DNA of 64,000 nucleotides from assembly GCA_003254905.1 (NCBI GenBank), contig QANU01013726.1, forward strand, positions 177,422 to 241,421. The letters run 5' to 3'. The position numbers and the translations under genes were made by a program. Source of the stretch: Nissolia schottii. Lineage: Eukaryota; Streptophyta; Magnoliopsida; Fabales; Fabaceae. Positions 1 to 14,100 of this stretch are shown piece by piece. The notes below the pieces were generated by a model. It worked only from the letters and a program-made list of their open reading frames with translations. It did no database searches and was not told the DNA's origin. Each line of letters starts with the position of its first letter. Within the stretch, counting starts at the first letter, position 1.

Positions 1-702
1 TGCATCATCAACTCTGCTTATGAATAAAGGTGTGAAAACTGAGATACTGCGATTCACTTCGTAACCCTCTATTCTCCCTTTTATATTTTGATATATTTTT
101 CCTCTGCATTAGAAAAATAAGGGATTGATTAAAATATGAAATTCTCTTTATCTTTTTTTGGTCATCAACACAAAAGTTAGCGTGTTAGAAATAAAAGTAA
201 CATTTTTTACTAATAAAATAAAAGGGAAAAAAAGTCAATTCTTTTCTATTTCATTTTCATGAAAATTTCAAATATAGTTAATTTTTTTTTCTCACTTTAA
301 ACATCATATCATTGTCAATAAGATGTGGCTTAAGTAACATCTGTAAAATAATGTCTCATGTGGCATGCGTCTTTATTTTACACGGGTATGAAAATCAAGT
401 TATACTGATTATTGGACCACTAACCAAGGCCTAATACTTTCCCATAAGAAAAACCAAGACCTATTACTAGTGGCCTGTGTGACTCCTCAACAAGTTAACG
501 GGTTTGGGTCAAATGAGGCTCCAGTTTGTTATAAGCACTTTGGAATTAACCTGAATTAAAAGTAGCCCAACGAGGCATTGACCAAAACACATAACAGTAC
601 AGTAGTCCAACTAGGCCTTAGTTTGAGATCCAGTCCAAGGCTATCTTGAGCCTATACGTACATCCAGCTCTTGATATAATCTTCGAACAAAATCTTTATT
701 AA
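1..702. other. AT-rich intergenic sequence
   Basis: No open reading frame with recognisable protein similarity and no RNA gene was seen here. The stretch is ordinary AT-rich plant intergenic DNA ending at the edge of a MITE-like element. Confidence 0.6.
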
Positions 703-1180
703 CGGTGTGTTTGGGAAAGTTATGAAATTATACTTTTATCAATAATTGTTTTTTTTTTTTTCCATATAATAGATGACGTGAGAATCAGTTGTGTTTGGAT
801 ATTTCAATTAAAAGTGATTTTAAGGTAATTTGTTTTGTTTTAATTTTTTAAAAATAGTCAATTTTATGTTGTAAAATACCAAAAATGGGTATGAGAGTTT
901 AGGGAGAAAAAAATAAATTGTACTTATAATAGTTGGTAGGGTTGGGTAAAATGGGAACAATAGTTTTTTAATAATAAAATTCAAACAACTTTTTTGTGTA
1001 TAGTGTATAATGTTCAAAAATGAGCTGTGAATTTTTTCAACTAAAATAGCTGTTGTTACAAACCCCAAAAACATTTTGCTTAATTTTTCATATGTTTGCC
1101 AAACGTCTTCCATTTTACTAAGTAACTTTTTTTAAAAATAAAAAAGAAATAATTGTTTATGCAAGCTTCCAAACACACAC
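703..1180. mobile_element. Tourist-like MITE candidate
   Basis: The left end reads CGGTGTGTTTGG and the right end, read on the other strand, GTGTGTGTTTGG. Both ends are flanked by TAA (700-702 and 1181-1183), a 3-bp duplication as expected for PIF/Harbinger (Tourist) elements. A second internal TGTGTTTGG at about 790 suggests a complex or nested copy. Small ORFs in this interval are AT-rich and unlike known proteins. Assignment to Tourist rests on the TIR/TSD pattern only. Confidence 0.5.
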
Positions 1181-3507
1181 TAAGGCTTCAACTTCAGGAA
1201 AAATGACTTCAAGGTGGAATTTACACATAACAAAATACAAAATTGCATGATCTTTTAAATGGGAGTTGCTTAATGACACGACAAAACTGAGATGCGAAAT
1301 CATGCAAAAACAAGATCTGATCAATCCATCTGTTTGCAAAATTAATCACGTTGACTTATAAATGATATTTAATGGTGGTAAATGTTCACATATAATTTGA
1401 TTAATATTCATTCTTTGTTATGGTCATAGAATTGCGAAATCTATTAAACATGAAAATGTAAAAGACATAATACATAAAAATAACTTAATAACAAAACGAT
1501 CATTATGATTAGATCACGTTAAAATAAATGGAGAAGCCTTGATATAACTTCACTTAACTTGAGAAAAGGTGATTTTAATTTACCATAGACAATTTATCGT
1601 TAAAGTTGTCATCTTATTTTATTTATTCAATAAAATTAAACCAATAGAGATGGTGTTAATTTGTTTAGTGAGGTCACCAGAAACAATGGAAAAAGATCTC
1701 AGTATAAAAAGAAAAAGAGTCAACCAAGGGTAGATACAACGGTTTTAAAGCTGTCTTGGTTTGTTAATTTATTTAAACTACCACCTGGGATGCCTAGTTC
1801 CAAATTCAAAGTTGCAAACCAATCTTTTACCAACTTTCATCAAACAAATGGAAATTTTGTTAATAATAAAAACAGTAAAGCGGGCTTCTTTTGTTTAATT
1901 TATCCCAGGTTACGTAGCCCAATAAGAGGCAGTAAAATTAAATTAAAAAGTAAAAAAAAATTATCAAATTAAATCATGCTTTTCTTGCCATGATTCACGA
2001 CCTTAAAGATAGGTTAGTTCGAGCGTGGGAGGCGAATTTTTTCCCATGTGCTTCATGAGGGAATAATTTTGCTGACTTTTTTTTGGGCTAAAACAGGAGC
2101 AACGGCTTACAATTATTTCTACATTATTGAGAATCCCGTTCCTGTGTTTCAACCATTGTTGTGCGCTGATCATATGAAAACTCAATTTCTTACGCATTTT
2201 CTTTTTTCGTTTTCTTATGTAAAAAAAAAAGGGTAATTAATAAAGTTTGAAATTAACCCTAGAAGTTTGTGATTTGTTATTTGAATGAGGTGACTGATTG
2301 ATTAGTCTTTTTATCCACTTTAACCCTATTTATTGGACCATGGCCACAGAGTCACACACCACCACCAACGCTGCTTCTTTGCTGCTCCAAGTGAGTCTCA
2401 TCTTGACCAACCAACCCTCCCTTCCCCTTATCTATCCATCTTTCTGTATTCATGTCATATTCATAGATAGATAGATACATCTGAGAACTAGCTAGTAACA
2501 AAATAAATATTCAAACAAGAAAACTGAAAGGGGTCCGTAGATGAAAACCAATATGGGACTTGCAGGGTTTAATTGTGTGTTTGACCAATACATCATACAT
2601 GCATAACTTGACGTGCCATATTGCCATTGCACGTGAATACTTCTCTAAATTTTCTCTATATTATTGAGGACACTTGAGTAATCATTTATTTATAAAATGA
2701 CAAGAGATTTTAGTTCTATCATTGAAAAATTAATATAGAAAAATATTAAAATATCATGCACAAATAATTAGATATTTAAGAGTTATTTACAAAATGATAA
2801 GAGTTATTTTCCATAAGATGGAGTAATTCCAATCAAAGACATAACATTTCTTAAAAAGAAAAAATATATATCATTTCGCATTATTATTCTTATTCCTAAA
2901 CTAGAAGTGGCAGCTGCATTGATACATTGATAGATAGATAGATAGATGTCATAGTCGTAGAGTGATCGTAGCCACTTTACTATTACTTACTCTGGTTACT
3001 GCCACATTGTTACTGTGTTGAGAGCGTGCATGCACGTGTGAGGAAGTGTCTTCTCGTGGGGACCACTACCTCACAAGTCAGGGAAAAGGACACGTTTCGA
3101 GCGACCACAAACCTTGCTATTCGTCAAAGTTTGACTTACATGTAACTTGAACTTGAATCCCTTATTTTAAAAAATAAAATAAATAATTATTAAATTGTTA
3201 AAATAAAATTGAGTCTCATTTTTATTTTAGTAATTTAATAATAAATTTTTTTACTTTTTACAAAATTTAAATCCATATAATTTTATCCTATAATAACAAA
3301 TTACTATGATGTCATTGGAGCAGCAGCGATATATCTCTGTTCCGTGGATTTCAGTTTAGTTTATTAGGGTTTGTTTGACCTTTTCTTCCTTCCTTTTCTA
3401 CCCTGGGTGCGCTAATTACATTCACATTCTTACGTGGGTATAGTTAAGTTTCATACTGCTATATATATAATGTGCAAGTTCAGCGGCTTCAGCCTGCATT
3501 AATCAGC

Positions 3508-3559
<52 letters not shown>

Positions 3560-3562
3560 CTA
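1181..3562. other. Intergenic sequence
   Basis: No supported gene. It holds short simple repeats (GATA-type at 2465 and 2932-2947) and one isolated exon-like segment (ATG at 2340 followed by a GTGAGT donor-like site) for which no downstream exon was recognised. It ends in a (TA)n microsatellite at about 3511-3557, next to the first assembly gap. Confidence 0.55.
3511..3557. repeat. (TA)n microsatellite
   Basis: An uninterrupted run of about 23 TA units lies immediately before an N run, so the assembly probably broke at this low-complexity sequence. Confidence 0.95.
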
Positions 3563-3824
3563 NNNNNNNNNNNNNNNNNNNNNNNNNNNNNNNNNNNNNN
3601 NNNNNNNNNNNNNNNNNNNNNNNNNNNNNNNNNNNNNNNNNNNNNNNNNNNNNNNNNNNNNNNNNNNNNNNNNNNNNNNNNNNNNNNNNNNNNNNNNNNN
3701 NNNNNNNNNNNNNNNNNNNNNNNNNNNNNNNNNNNNNNNNNNNNNNNNNNNNNNNNNNNNNNNNNNNNNNNNNNNNNNNNNNNNNNNNNNNNNNNNNNNN
3801 NNNNNNNNNNNNNNNNNNNNNNNN
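3563..3824. other. Assembly gap (262 N)
   Basis: Unknown bases. The reading frame that appears to run through it has no meaning. Confidence 0.99.
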
Positions 3825-5466
3825 AGCCCTTAATATTATCCCCCTCTACTTTGTATAATTAATTTAATAGTTTAATAAATCAATCAGCACCGTGTAGGAG
3901 GAGATTTAAATTAAAATCGGTCACATAAGAAAAAAGGATAAAAGTGCAAACGATAAGTGTGACAATATAAAAGGCAACATGCTTTATTTCATTGTTAATT
4001 ACACTAATGCCTAGACGATCACAGGCTATATGAAACTTGTTTCCAGCTTAGTTTGCCAACCGTTGAGAGAAGGGTGAGCAATCAATTGCTGTTTGAGAGT
4101 CAATACAGACTATGACACCAGTCCCCTTCAATTAATTAAATTAATCAATTCATTTGAAATTGTTTATCAATATCTCATGAAATGATTAGTCGATCACTTT
4201 TTAATTAATGATTCATTTATTTGACCTTGATTGATTAGGCAGATGATGGCCCATTATGTTTTTCAATTGGAAAGATTTCGAAAATGGAAAGAAAAGAGAC
4301 GAAAAAAGTACATGTTGCTAGACAGAAACTTTGGAAAATTAAAATATACGAATCCTCTTCTTTATTATAAATAACATAGTGCTTATATTTCATCAGTGTG
4401 CAATTACGTTGCACAACATCTGGATTTAGGGTCCCTCTCTCATGTTTTGTGTGTGCACAATATACATACGGGTCATTATCAATTAATTCAATGAGAAATT
4501 TTGCATTATCAATCTACAGTATCATATTAAATATCTTTGAGATTATTTAATAAATAACATTTTAAATATAAGAGGTGAATTCTCTTAAAGTATAAACTAT
4601 AAAATATTATTCATTAAGTAACATGGTGCATGTCAAATTGAGCGCTATTTATCAAATTATTATACATGTATCTAAATATTTGCTACCTTAGAAAACATCT
4701 CATGCACAATCTTGGATTCTGGTCACTCTCATTTGAACAGTATGCACCCTTGAGTCAATCTTCAATATCACAACAAACAATAAGATTTCAATAATCTCCA
4801 ACATTACAAAGTAAGATATACAACTTTATAAATTAGCCAACTCGGCACCATCTTACGCATTCAACGCCATGGTAAAACCTTGTTTCAATTGCACCTTATT
4901 AATTAATTAATTCACCCTAATATATATGAATTCAACATTAATTATTCATGCTCATCCACTTTTCCTGTCTCATATCCTGCCATCGGCGGATTGATGCTTT
5001 CTGATGCTTTTGAACTGCTTGTCACAACTTTATACAGCACATATCACATTATCTCACTGGAACTCCCTGAAATATTTTTGGTTCACAAGCAATAGATTTC
5101 TAGCTAGTCCATTTCCATAGCCCCTAAAACCTCACACGCATAGCTATATATGTTTTTCTTTTCCTCCAAATAAATATTATTATATATATGTCTCGGTCCT
5201 TTTGAACATTTTTCATTTTAGGGATAGGGACAAAAATATGGGTATTATATGTTCTAAAGTAATTTAATTAAATAAGAAGAGGTAAGGAAAAGTAAACACA
5301 TATATATAGCCTTTGTTTTTGTATATCATGTTATTAGATGGTGCTACTTTTCTTTCATATGGTGATAATGATTGCCTTATAATTGTGTTACATATAGTGG
5401 TCAAAAATATTAGTGTTACTATGCACAAGCACTATATACAGTGATATATCTATATTATATCCAACC

Positions 5467-5510
<44 letters not shown>

Positions 5511-6489
5511 TGAACAAAGATGCAGGTATTATATATAGCTACTCAGCTAATTACAAAAGGCGTGGACTCTAAGCTAAAGCCAAGCATATCTAGATCCCTG
5601 CCTACCGACGAAGATTAGTTTGTTTTTAATCTATAAAGTTTACTTTATGGCCACTTTGCTCTTCTTTCATAGGAAGATGACTTTCCTTGTTTCCATCCAT
5701 TGAATTAAGAGAAACAATTTAACATGAAGGGTCCACACGTAAATAAAAAAAAATTAATAATAACTTTAGTATGAGATAGTTAATTGTCAAAACCTTGTAT
5801 GGTGCCAATAAGATAATTTAATTATAAAAACTAAAAATAATCTTTTGAATGTATACATTGTAAAAATCTATTAGTAAAGTATGCTTAAATCAATTGCTTT
5901 AGGATATTTTCCCCCTTTTCACCAGCATTATTTTTTTTTATACGTAAAAAGTTTAGGTGGGTGAATACCTTACAATCTCTTTGAGGATTTTCAAAAAAGA
6001 TTATATATTACGATACCAAAGGATAGAGATTCTCACATCTGTAAGTGAGACTCGTGAGAATATAACTCACGCCTTCGTAAAGTAGATTAAACGATTTTTT
6101 AGTGAAATATAAAGTTTTTTAATACTTGTTCATTAAACTTTTAATAAAATACTTCTTTTTAACCAACATTTTTTTGGGATTGCATTTTTTTAAACAATAC
6201 TTGAACGGTACTAGTTAACTAACTACTAACCTTGAAGGAGTTCTCTGCTAATTGCTACGGCTCTAAACAGAAGTAGAAAGAGAAATGACAAAAAGAACTA
6301 CAATATATAATTTTATTTCTAGAACGAGATCGAATACCTAGGCTTGTCCAACACGTATTTAATTGGTTTATAATTATACCTTGTATTTGAATTATTGGTT
6401 AATTAGGGATGCAGAGACCTGCACGGAGTATAGGTAGTTGGGAACAAAACCATACGTTAGCGAGGACACAACTGAGTTCAATAAATGAG
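3825..6489. other. Intergenic sequence
   Basis: AT-rich sequence with no recognisable gene. It contains a compound (TA)n(GA)n microsatellite at about 5469-5510. Confidence 0.6.
5469..5510. repeat. Compound (TA)n(GA)n microsatellite
   Basis: About eleven TA units run directly into about ten GA units. Confidence 0.9.
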
Positions 6490-6712
6490 TTTTGCTACAC
6501 GTACACCAAAAATCATACACCATACATACACCTCATATTTATATATATAAAGTTTGTGTTTTAACTCATGTAATGTTTGTGCACTTAATTAAATATAATT
6601 GAGAGTATCATTTACAAGTTTGTAATGTTTGTGCACTAGTGAGAATAAAGTTTGTGCATTATTAATGGTGTATGTATGGGTGTATGAAATTGGGTGTACA
6701 CATAACATTTTT
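6490..6712. mobile_element. MITE with ~40-bp inverted ends and internal TTTGTGCA words
   Basis: Left end (about 6490-6532) and reverse complement of the right end (about 6668-6712) share GTACACC, six variable bases, CATACACC and ATACATACACC. Between them lie several copies of a word close to AATGTTTGTGCA or AAAGTTTGTGCA. The same terminal sequence (TTACACGTACACC, then CATACACC) begins at about 56297 beside a much larger coding element, and the same word recurs there, so this MITE looks like a deletion derivative of that family. The superfamily is not identified. Confidence 0.65.
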
Positions 6713-9700
6713 GTAAATGAATCTAGGTCTAGAGTGCCTAGATCAAAAGACGAAAATTAAAAGCAAAGCTTATACTATATGATTTTTAATATTAATTTGA
6801 GTTTGTGAAACATTAATGTTATCTCAATTATATATTAAATGTATAAATTTATGAACTGTCACGGTAAGTCACAATTTTCATGATACAAAAAAAACTAACA
6901 ACTGTTCTTAAGACACTTATTAAGCATTTAATAATGAAAAGTTTTAGAGTCTTTGTTACATTCAATGCATTGAAATATTAATATTTATGTATTTTCAATT
7001 AATTTCTTTTTATTAAATCTTTAACAAATGTCTTTAAAGTACTTATTAATAAAACTCTTATTTTTATCCCGTATCTATGTGTATATATAAATCAATGGTG
7101 TTACCATAAACCCCGAATATGATACAATATACCCTCTGTATGGCTTTACCAACTAAACTTCAAGATTACAATTTTCAGCACATTTAATTTGAGATGGGCA
7201 AAATGCACCCTTGTTTAGTATAGTCAAAGGTATTTCAAATAGAGCCCCATGATATTATTGTGGACATCGATTACGTGTGAAAAATGAGATTTAATATCTA
7301 TATTATATTTAATGTCCAAATAACACTGGTCAATTTCTAAAGTCACACTAGTATAGCTTTCTTCTTCCCTTTCTAGTATATGTATACAAAAAGAGAGAAA
7401 TAGACACGCTGCTAAGTACAGGAGAAAAGGGATAAATAATTAGGAAAAAAAATAATTAATAAAGGAGAAAAAGAATGATGAGTGCTAGTTTATAGGCATA
7501 TCATGATGGTATGATGTACGAAATTGACTAAAGGCCTTTCCAGATAGTCCTTAGGCTTTCTCTATTCTTATAAGTCACCAAGGGCTTCCCCAGTGGGAAT
7601 AATGTTTTATATAAATAGAGAGAGTGACACGACACATATCCGTAACAAATGTTTTGCCCATTTTTCACAATCTTGCTGGTAATTATTATGATGTATCAAT
7701 ACCCTAATCCCTAAATGTGGACAAGCTATACCATTCGAATTGATTAGTCAATATCCAAACACCTGATCAGATGAATTTAAGGGCAAAGAATCTGTGTATA
7801 TACCATGTAATAGCTAGCTAGCTCCTCAACTGTTATAAAAGTGCATGCCGTCCCCTTGAACTCTATTATCCTTCCCCTCTAATATTGTTATTTTTAAATA
7901 TATTATTAATTTAATATATTTAAATATAATTTACAATCCGATACATTAAATTAATAATATATCTAAAGTAAAAGAAAATAGTTGATATTAGATGGAATGA
8001 ATAATAACTGGTAAAAGAATAATCTTGTGGAAGGAGAAAAATTACTTACACTTACTAAAAATATAGTTTATTTGTAACCACTCTTTTGTGACACATTTTT
8101 GAAGGGGCACATGAGACTTCTCTTAAATATTATATTAAGATAGTAAATTTTAATTTTTCTCTTAATGTTTAAACTAATGTTTAATACGTGAATATCCCAA
8201 AAAACAAAACAATTAATTACCATTACTATATGGATTATATATATTATCCAGCTACATTTGCTATTGGGTTTTAGGTTGTAAAGTTTATGGATGGGTTGTA
8301 TTCAGTTCCAAAAATAGATACACCTCCCATGCACTGTACAGTGATTTTTTATGTACAACTTAAATATATAACACCACATAATTAAGTCCATTAATTTTAT
8401 GAATGTTCAGGTGCGCGCCCTAATCATACATGTCCTTTAGTTAGATATGGATTAAGTTAAATAATGTATAATAATATAGTTAATAGTATTTTAATTAATT
8501 GCGTGCACCATCTCAAATTTTCTTTTCTTCCTGTCTTTGCTAACAACACATGAACTTTTATACTTTTTGCTGAGTGTCAATGCATTATTTAATTTCCATA
8601 ATAATACCAACGACAAATTAATTAAATATTAATTAAGCAAACCCTAGTGGGGAAGGAAATTAACGAAGCCAATCTCCATTTTGGCCCTGGTGTTTGGAAG
8701 GAGTCACAATTCTGGTAGCTGTATCCATCACTGGAATAGCTAGCCCCATTTGTCTTGTGTGCTTTCTTGTGTACGTATATGCACAAACTTTGGATGCTTT
8801 TGTGATGAATAAATTAGAAGAAGAAAAATCAAAAGATTATAAATATAAGCGAGTGAGATATTGTAGCCTGGCTGGCGGGAGCCAACGTTGACAGATTGAA
8901 AGTTCTATCTCAGGAGAGGTGAATGAGTACCTCAGCATATACAGAGAGAAATTAAAATTAAAATTAAATTTAATGATATTTATGTAAAATAAAAGAGAAA
9001 TATTGATTATAGTTATTTGTGTGTGGACATCACGCTGACTATTTTTTTTTAAAAAATTAGATAGATTTAATATTGATCGTTTCAGGACATGCATATATAC
9101 TTTTTGAGTCTTTATAAAGGTACTCATAAATCACCTACTAAATTAAGTGATACTTATATCAATAGTGAGAATTGAGATTACATCATTTTGAAACATAACT
9201 TTGTTCCTTAACAATCGTATCAGCCATCTTTAGCAACTCACACCCCTTTTATCTATGAATCGAATACAGAACTTATACCATATTATAATCTTATCTAAAA
9301 GTAGACGCAATATGAATAAACATGACATCTATTACAAAACGAATACACAATAGTTTATCTTGAGACAAAAGCGACAAATACATTAAGAATAAAAACACAC
9401 ATAAAAGAAAAGATACATGAAACGTATGTTAAGCTAATTGTTGGACCTTAAAGCGTTTGGCTCTTGGAAAATAAAAAAACAGAAACAATGAGTATAAAAA
9501 TATATTTAAAAAAATATATAAAAATACAAAATTTAAAATCACCTTTGCTCGAGATATTTTTTAAATAATTTCTCTGCATCCAATAAAATTAATTTTTATA
9601 CCTTAAAATTGAAGAGCGCAAATTTACTCATCTCACGATAATATCGCACTAATCTAAAGCCATTCCATTCCATGTGTGTGTATGTATATATATATAGATA

Positions 9701-9951
9701 AACGTCTTGTCGGTCTTTTCATTTGGCCAGTTGCATATCTTTCTCTCTGTCTCCATGAAAGCAATAAATAAAATAAAGAATTCAAAGGGTTGAAAAGGGC
9801 GTAGATGAGTTCCATATTAATGATAAAGGCACAAGGCACAAGGCACTACCCACCCACGGAAGATTCATTTGGATTATAATAGTAAAAGAGAAAGAAAGTG
9901 AGAGGGTAAAATTAAAGAGAAGAGAGAGTTACGAGAGAGAGAGTGAGAGAA
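6713..9951. other. Intergenic sequence upstream of the MYB gene
   Basis: AT-rich and without recognisable coding sequence to about 9.6 kb. The last 60 bases before the MYB start codon are strongly purine-rich (GA-rich), typical of plant 5' leaders and of possible GAGA/BPC factor binding, but no TATA box could be assigned with confidence. Confidence 0.5.
9893..9950 (+). promoter_or_regulatory. GA-rich 5' leader of the MYB gene
   Basis: Repeated GAGAGA motifs extend to the base before the ATG at 9952. Such tracts are known binding sites for plant BPC/GAGA factors and are common in leaders; a function here is inference. Confidence 0.35.
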
Positions 9952-11162
9952 ATGGGAAGAGCACCATGCTGTGACAAGGCAAGCGTGAAGAGAGGGCCAT
10001 GGTCACCTGAAGAAGACTCCAAGCTCAAAGACTACATAGAGAAGCACGGCACAGGAGGCAACTGGATCGCTCTTCCTCAGAAAGCTGGTAACTAGTAATC
10101 ATAATCTTTTGCGATTCATATATGCTCACTAATTTCACCATACACTGTTTGTTGTTTATATATAAGGCCTCAAGAGATGTGGGAAAAGTTGCAGATTGAG
10201 GTGGCTTAACTATCTCAGGCCAAACATCAAGCATGGAGAGTTCTCTGAGGAGGAAGACAGAATCATTTGCAGCCTTTATGCTAACATTGGAAGCAGGTAT
10301 GTATGTATCTGATGATGATGATGATGTATATATTTGGTTGGTGGTGGTGGTGGTGGTGATGAGGGCATTTGCTTGCAGGTGGTCAATAATAGCAGCTCAG
10401 TTGGCTGGGAGGACAGACAATGATATCAAGAACTACTGGAACACCAAGCTCAAGAAGAAGCTCATGGCTCTGCTTCCTCCTCCTCCTCCACCTCCTCAGA
10501 TCAGGAAACCTTCATATCATGATCAATATCACTCATCAGCGCTCTCCTACTACAACAGTACTAGCACCCCGCCAGCCTCCATGTCCTTCAATGGCCCTGA
10601 CCCAAATATTTCTGTTGTTCCCTCAAGTACTACAACATCTCTTCCACCTTATTACCAAAACCAAGAGGCCTGCTTGATGAGTGCCGCCCCTCCCATGCAA
10701 TACAATAATTTGCAGCAGCAGCAGCAGTATCACCCCATGGTGTGTGACAGCACTGCCATGTTGGCGTTTGGAAGCGATCAGGCAAGTTGCAGCACTTCAT
10801 CTGATGGCAGCTGCAGCTGGGAGAACGGTATCATCATCAAACAAGAGCACCAACAAGAAGTCGCCTTTCACAGTTACAACATCAACAACAATCTCATGCT
10901 TTGTGAAGGAATTACCACTAATTACAGTGATGGAATCGGTGGGAACTGTGTTGATAATACCCAGCAATATTATTGTTACCGGCCGGGAGAGAAGCCAAAC
11001 GGCTGCTATTATCAAACTCCGGCAACACCATTGGACTATGACATGGAGGTAATTAAGCAACTCATTGGTAGTAGTAATAGCTGCAATGATGGCTACTTGA
11101 GTGTTGATGAAAACAAGAGGGAGGAGGAGGCAATGCTCAAGTACAATAATAATAACTACTGA
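9952..11162 (+). CDS. RAX2-like: R2R3-MYB transcription factor, RAX/Blind type
   Basis: A three-exon gene: exons 9952-10087, 10167-10296 and 10379-11162, with introns of 79 and 82 nt bounded by GT-AG. The spliced frame is 1050 nt and encodes 349 residues. The protein begins MGRAPCCDK. Repeat R2 carries W17, W38 and W58; R3 has F71 in the usual place of the first Trp, then W90 and W109. The [13 protein letters not shown] linker and the extra residue in [16 protein letters not shown] fit the RAX/MYB36/MYB68 subgroup and most resemble RAX2 (MYB38) and tomato Blind. These nuclear proteins promote axillary meristem initiation and, in related clades, root endodermis differentiation. Position 98 is Ala where PGRTDN is usual. 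The C-terminal half holds a Pro run, a Gln run and Asn-rich tracts, as in activators, with low conservation. Intron 2 contains short (GAT)n and (GGT)n repeats. Subgroup assignment is strong; the exact orthologue is less certain. Confidence 0.93.
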
Positions 11163-14100
11163 TCTGATCATGATCACTGACTTGAAGTAACAAATCTGAA
11201 AGATATGATTGATGATGAGTATTCATCAGATTCATTCAGAGCCAGGCATGCCGCTGGTAGTAGCTTGTGAGGGGGGAAGAAGATTCAGGGAAAAGACTAA
11301 TTAATTATTTGAGCTTTTCTGGGGTTCTGTGTGTTAATGATCTCCTTGATGATGAAATTAATATATATATATAGATATATATTATGGGACACTTCTTAAT
11401 TGTGACAGTACATATGCATGGTAGAAGCTTTCTTTATTTATATTTTTGTCTACCATCATGTTGGATCTTTTTTTCTAAGTTTTTCTCTTGGTGCAGTTGC
11501 AATATGTCCCTAGTCCGAGACATTTATGTTTTGAATACTAGAAAACAAAAGGCTTTTGCTAAGGAAAAACCAACTCTCTGGAGATCTTTGTGAATCTTCA
11601 CAAAGGGTTATTTTTTTTTTTTTAAAAAAAAATTGGTATTATGAAAATGCTCTTAATGTACGTAGTGTTTTGATTTTAAATTTTATGATCTGAGTGTCCT
11701 ATCTTTGTGAATAAAACTTGTTATATCAATAACATCATAAAGGATTAACTGATATAAGTTTGATTTTTTTTTTGTATTAACAATATGTAAAATTAAATTT
11801 ATAGTTCATAGAGGTTGTCTCACCTAATCAATCTTTTACTTATATATTGAATAGTTGAGTTTAGTTCTCAATTTTTTACATCTGTGAATTATTTATAAAT
11901 ACTTTTGTAATCACTTATAAAAATGACGTTAGAGGACCATTTTAAGGTCAAGAAAACGTTTAGAGTTGGTGCTGACCTCATTTGTGTTCACTTCACAGAA
12001 GGGAATTTCTAACCTTATAGGGGAATGCTTATGTTTACCATTCTGTTGAGCTTTCTCTTCCCTCAGTATAAGATAAACTCGAACTTACTCATTACACAAG
12101 TTCTTGCGATGCAATTTATTAGGTTTGTTTGTGATTTGTGAAGGAAAAATTTCTGAATATCATGTGTATAGATATCTTATGACACTATACTAACGTGAAC
12201 ATGTATCTAAGTACTCGTGTATAAAAGTAAGAATATAATGCAAATTTATGTATAAAAAGTAATGTTATATTTTTATGTTAAATATTTATAACATACAGAT
12301 ATGTTGTATTTTTATGTTGAATATGTTAAATTAATAAGCAAAATTGAGTTAAGGATCCCGCTCACGCTCAAGAATCTCTTACAGACAAACTAGGCTACTA
12401 CTAGCTTCGTCAGAGACAAGATGGAAAACTTGTTTACCACAAATCTCTAACATTTATAAAAAAAAAAAAAGCAATGATGGCCAAAAACAGACTCTGATGA
12501 TGGCAAAATTTGGTTGTCTAGGGCAAAAAGTTGGGAATTCTCACTTGAAAATTACACATGCTGTACAATATAATGTTTAAATTTGAGTTTGAAAATTTTG
12601 AAATCATGAACTTAGCAATAGTTGTCTTGGATTAAACAATAAATTTAGAGTCGCAAAAGCAAAATTCAAATATGTTAGAGTAACTAATAAGGTAAAAGGC
12701 AAACCTCAATCCGATTATTGTAATCATTTTAATTGAGTAGAACATTATTTCCATTTTTGAATTTAGCACTTTTCATTACTTTTGTTCTTAAATTTTTAAA
12801 ATCATTAAAATTATTTATTAAGTTGTCAAATGTCCATTAAATTAATTTTTATGAGACTTAACTTTAGAATAAGTTTAATGAACGTTTGACAATTTTAAAA
12901 ATAATTTTTTTAATTTTAAAAATTTAGAAATGAAATTAATAAAAATTATTTTATAGATAAAAATGATAATTTATTGTCATTTTAATATACCTAGCAGGCA
13001 TGCCACTGCCACATATGGCATACAAAATCAAATTCTGTGTGTTTGAAAGGCATTGGGCGTTGGAGGTGCAGTACACAGAATAAGATCAGCAGAAGTTTGC
13101 GGAATGTTATGCAAATTATATTAGTAAGATATTAGAGAGTGGGAATCCCCATTGGAAAAGGAAAACACTCCATAAAGGCTCCAAAATTACATGATCACCA
13201 AGACTTACTTATGTCAGAGTCTACTCTTGCTCAATTATCAGATCACCCACTATCATGGTACTTGTTATTCTTACAAAAATATATGCTCATATTGGATAAT
13301 AATAATAATAATAATATGAAATTAAAAGACATTACTTATAGTACCTACTCTCCTATATTTCTTGGTATAGCCCCTGATTAATGAGTATTTAATACCCAAT
13401 TTCAGTCACTTATCAAATCTTAAGAATCTGATTAAAATTTTTTAAAAGAAAAAAGTACATGTACATGAATATCTGACGAGTTCATAACGTGTCAACAGTT
13501 TAACTCACTGTTTGCAGATATGCAATTCTGCAATATTATCAGTATCATAATATAATATTGTGAGATTTTTTATCAGATCAGAAGAGAAAAAACCTTTTTC
13601 CTTAGAATTAGTGTCTTTTTCTGGTGAAGTGTAAAATGTCAAAAGGTGTGGCCCAGTGAACACTGACACATATTAAATTAGAAGTTTTCCACGTTAATTT
13701 TTTTGTTATCTAACAGTAAGTATAGTAAAATTATTCAAATGGTATTAGTTGTCAACAACAAAGAAGAAAGATTTCCCAACAGAGAAGGACTTGGAAAATG
13801 GTATTGACCCATAGTGGGAGGCATGAATTCCAGCCAATACATTAGTATATGTAAAATACGTCTTCAAAACTTTATCTTTATAAACCTTTTGGAGTAAGTC
13901 ATTTAATAATTTATATATTTTTAGTAGTCTATATACGTTAGTGGTCTCTAAAGGGTATTTTTATAAGCGTTACTATGATATTAATGCTTCAAGAAAATGA
14001 CTTGTGTACACACTTACAAAATAAGACGATAGATTCAACTAGTCTAGTCCATTTCTAGTCATCTTATATTGGGGACAATTAGGTACACCTCATGTTTTCT

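Noticed and set aside
820..1113. 97-codon minus-strand open frame
   Set aside because: Phe/Ile/Lys-rich translation of AT-rich MITE sequence with no motif.
2340..2392. ATG-led exon-like segment (MATESHTTTNAASLLLQ) followed by GTGAGT
   Set aside because: The donor-like site is good, but no downstream exon or domain could be found before the assembly gap, so a gene is not called.
3472..3858. Open frame across the (TA)n repeat and N run
   Set aside because: Made of dinucleotide repeat and unknown bases; it has no protein meaning.
10681..11177. Overlapping open frames on both strands within MYB exon 3
   Set aside because: Shadows of the MYB coding frame; the spliced MYB model explains the sequence.
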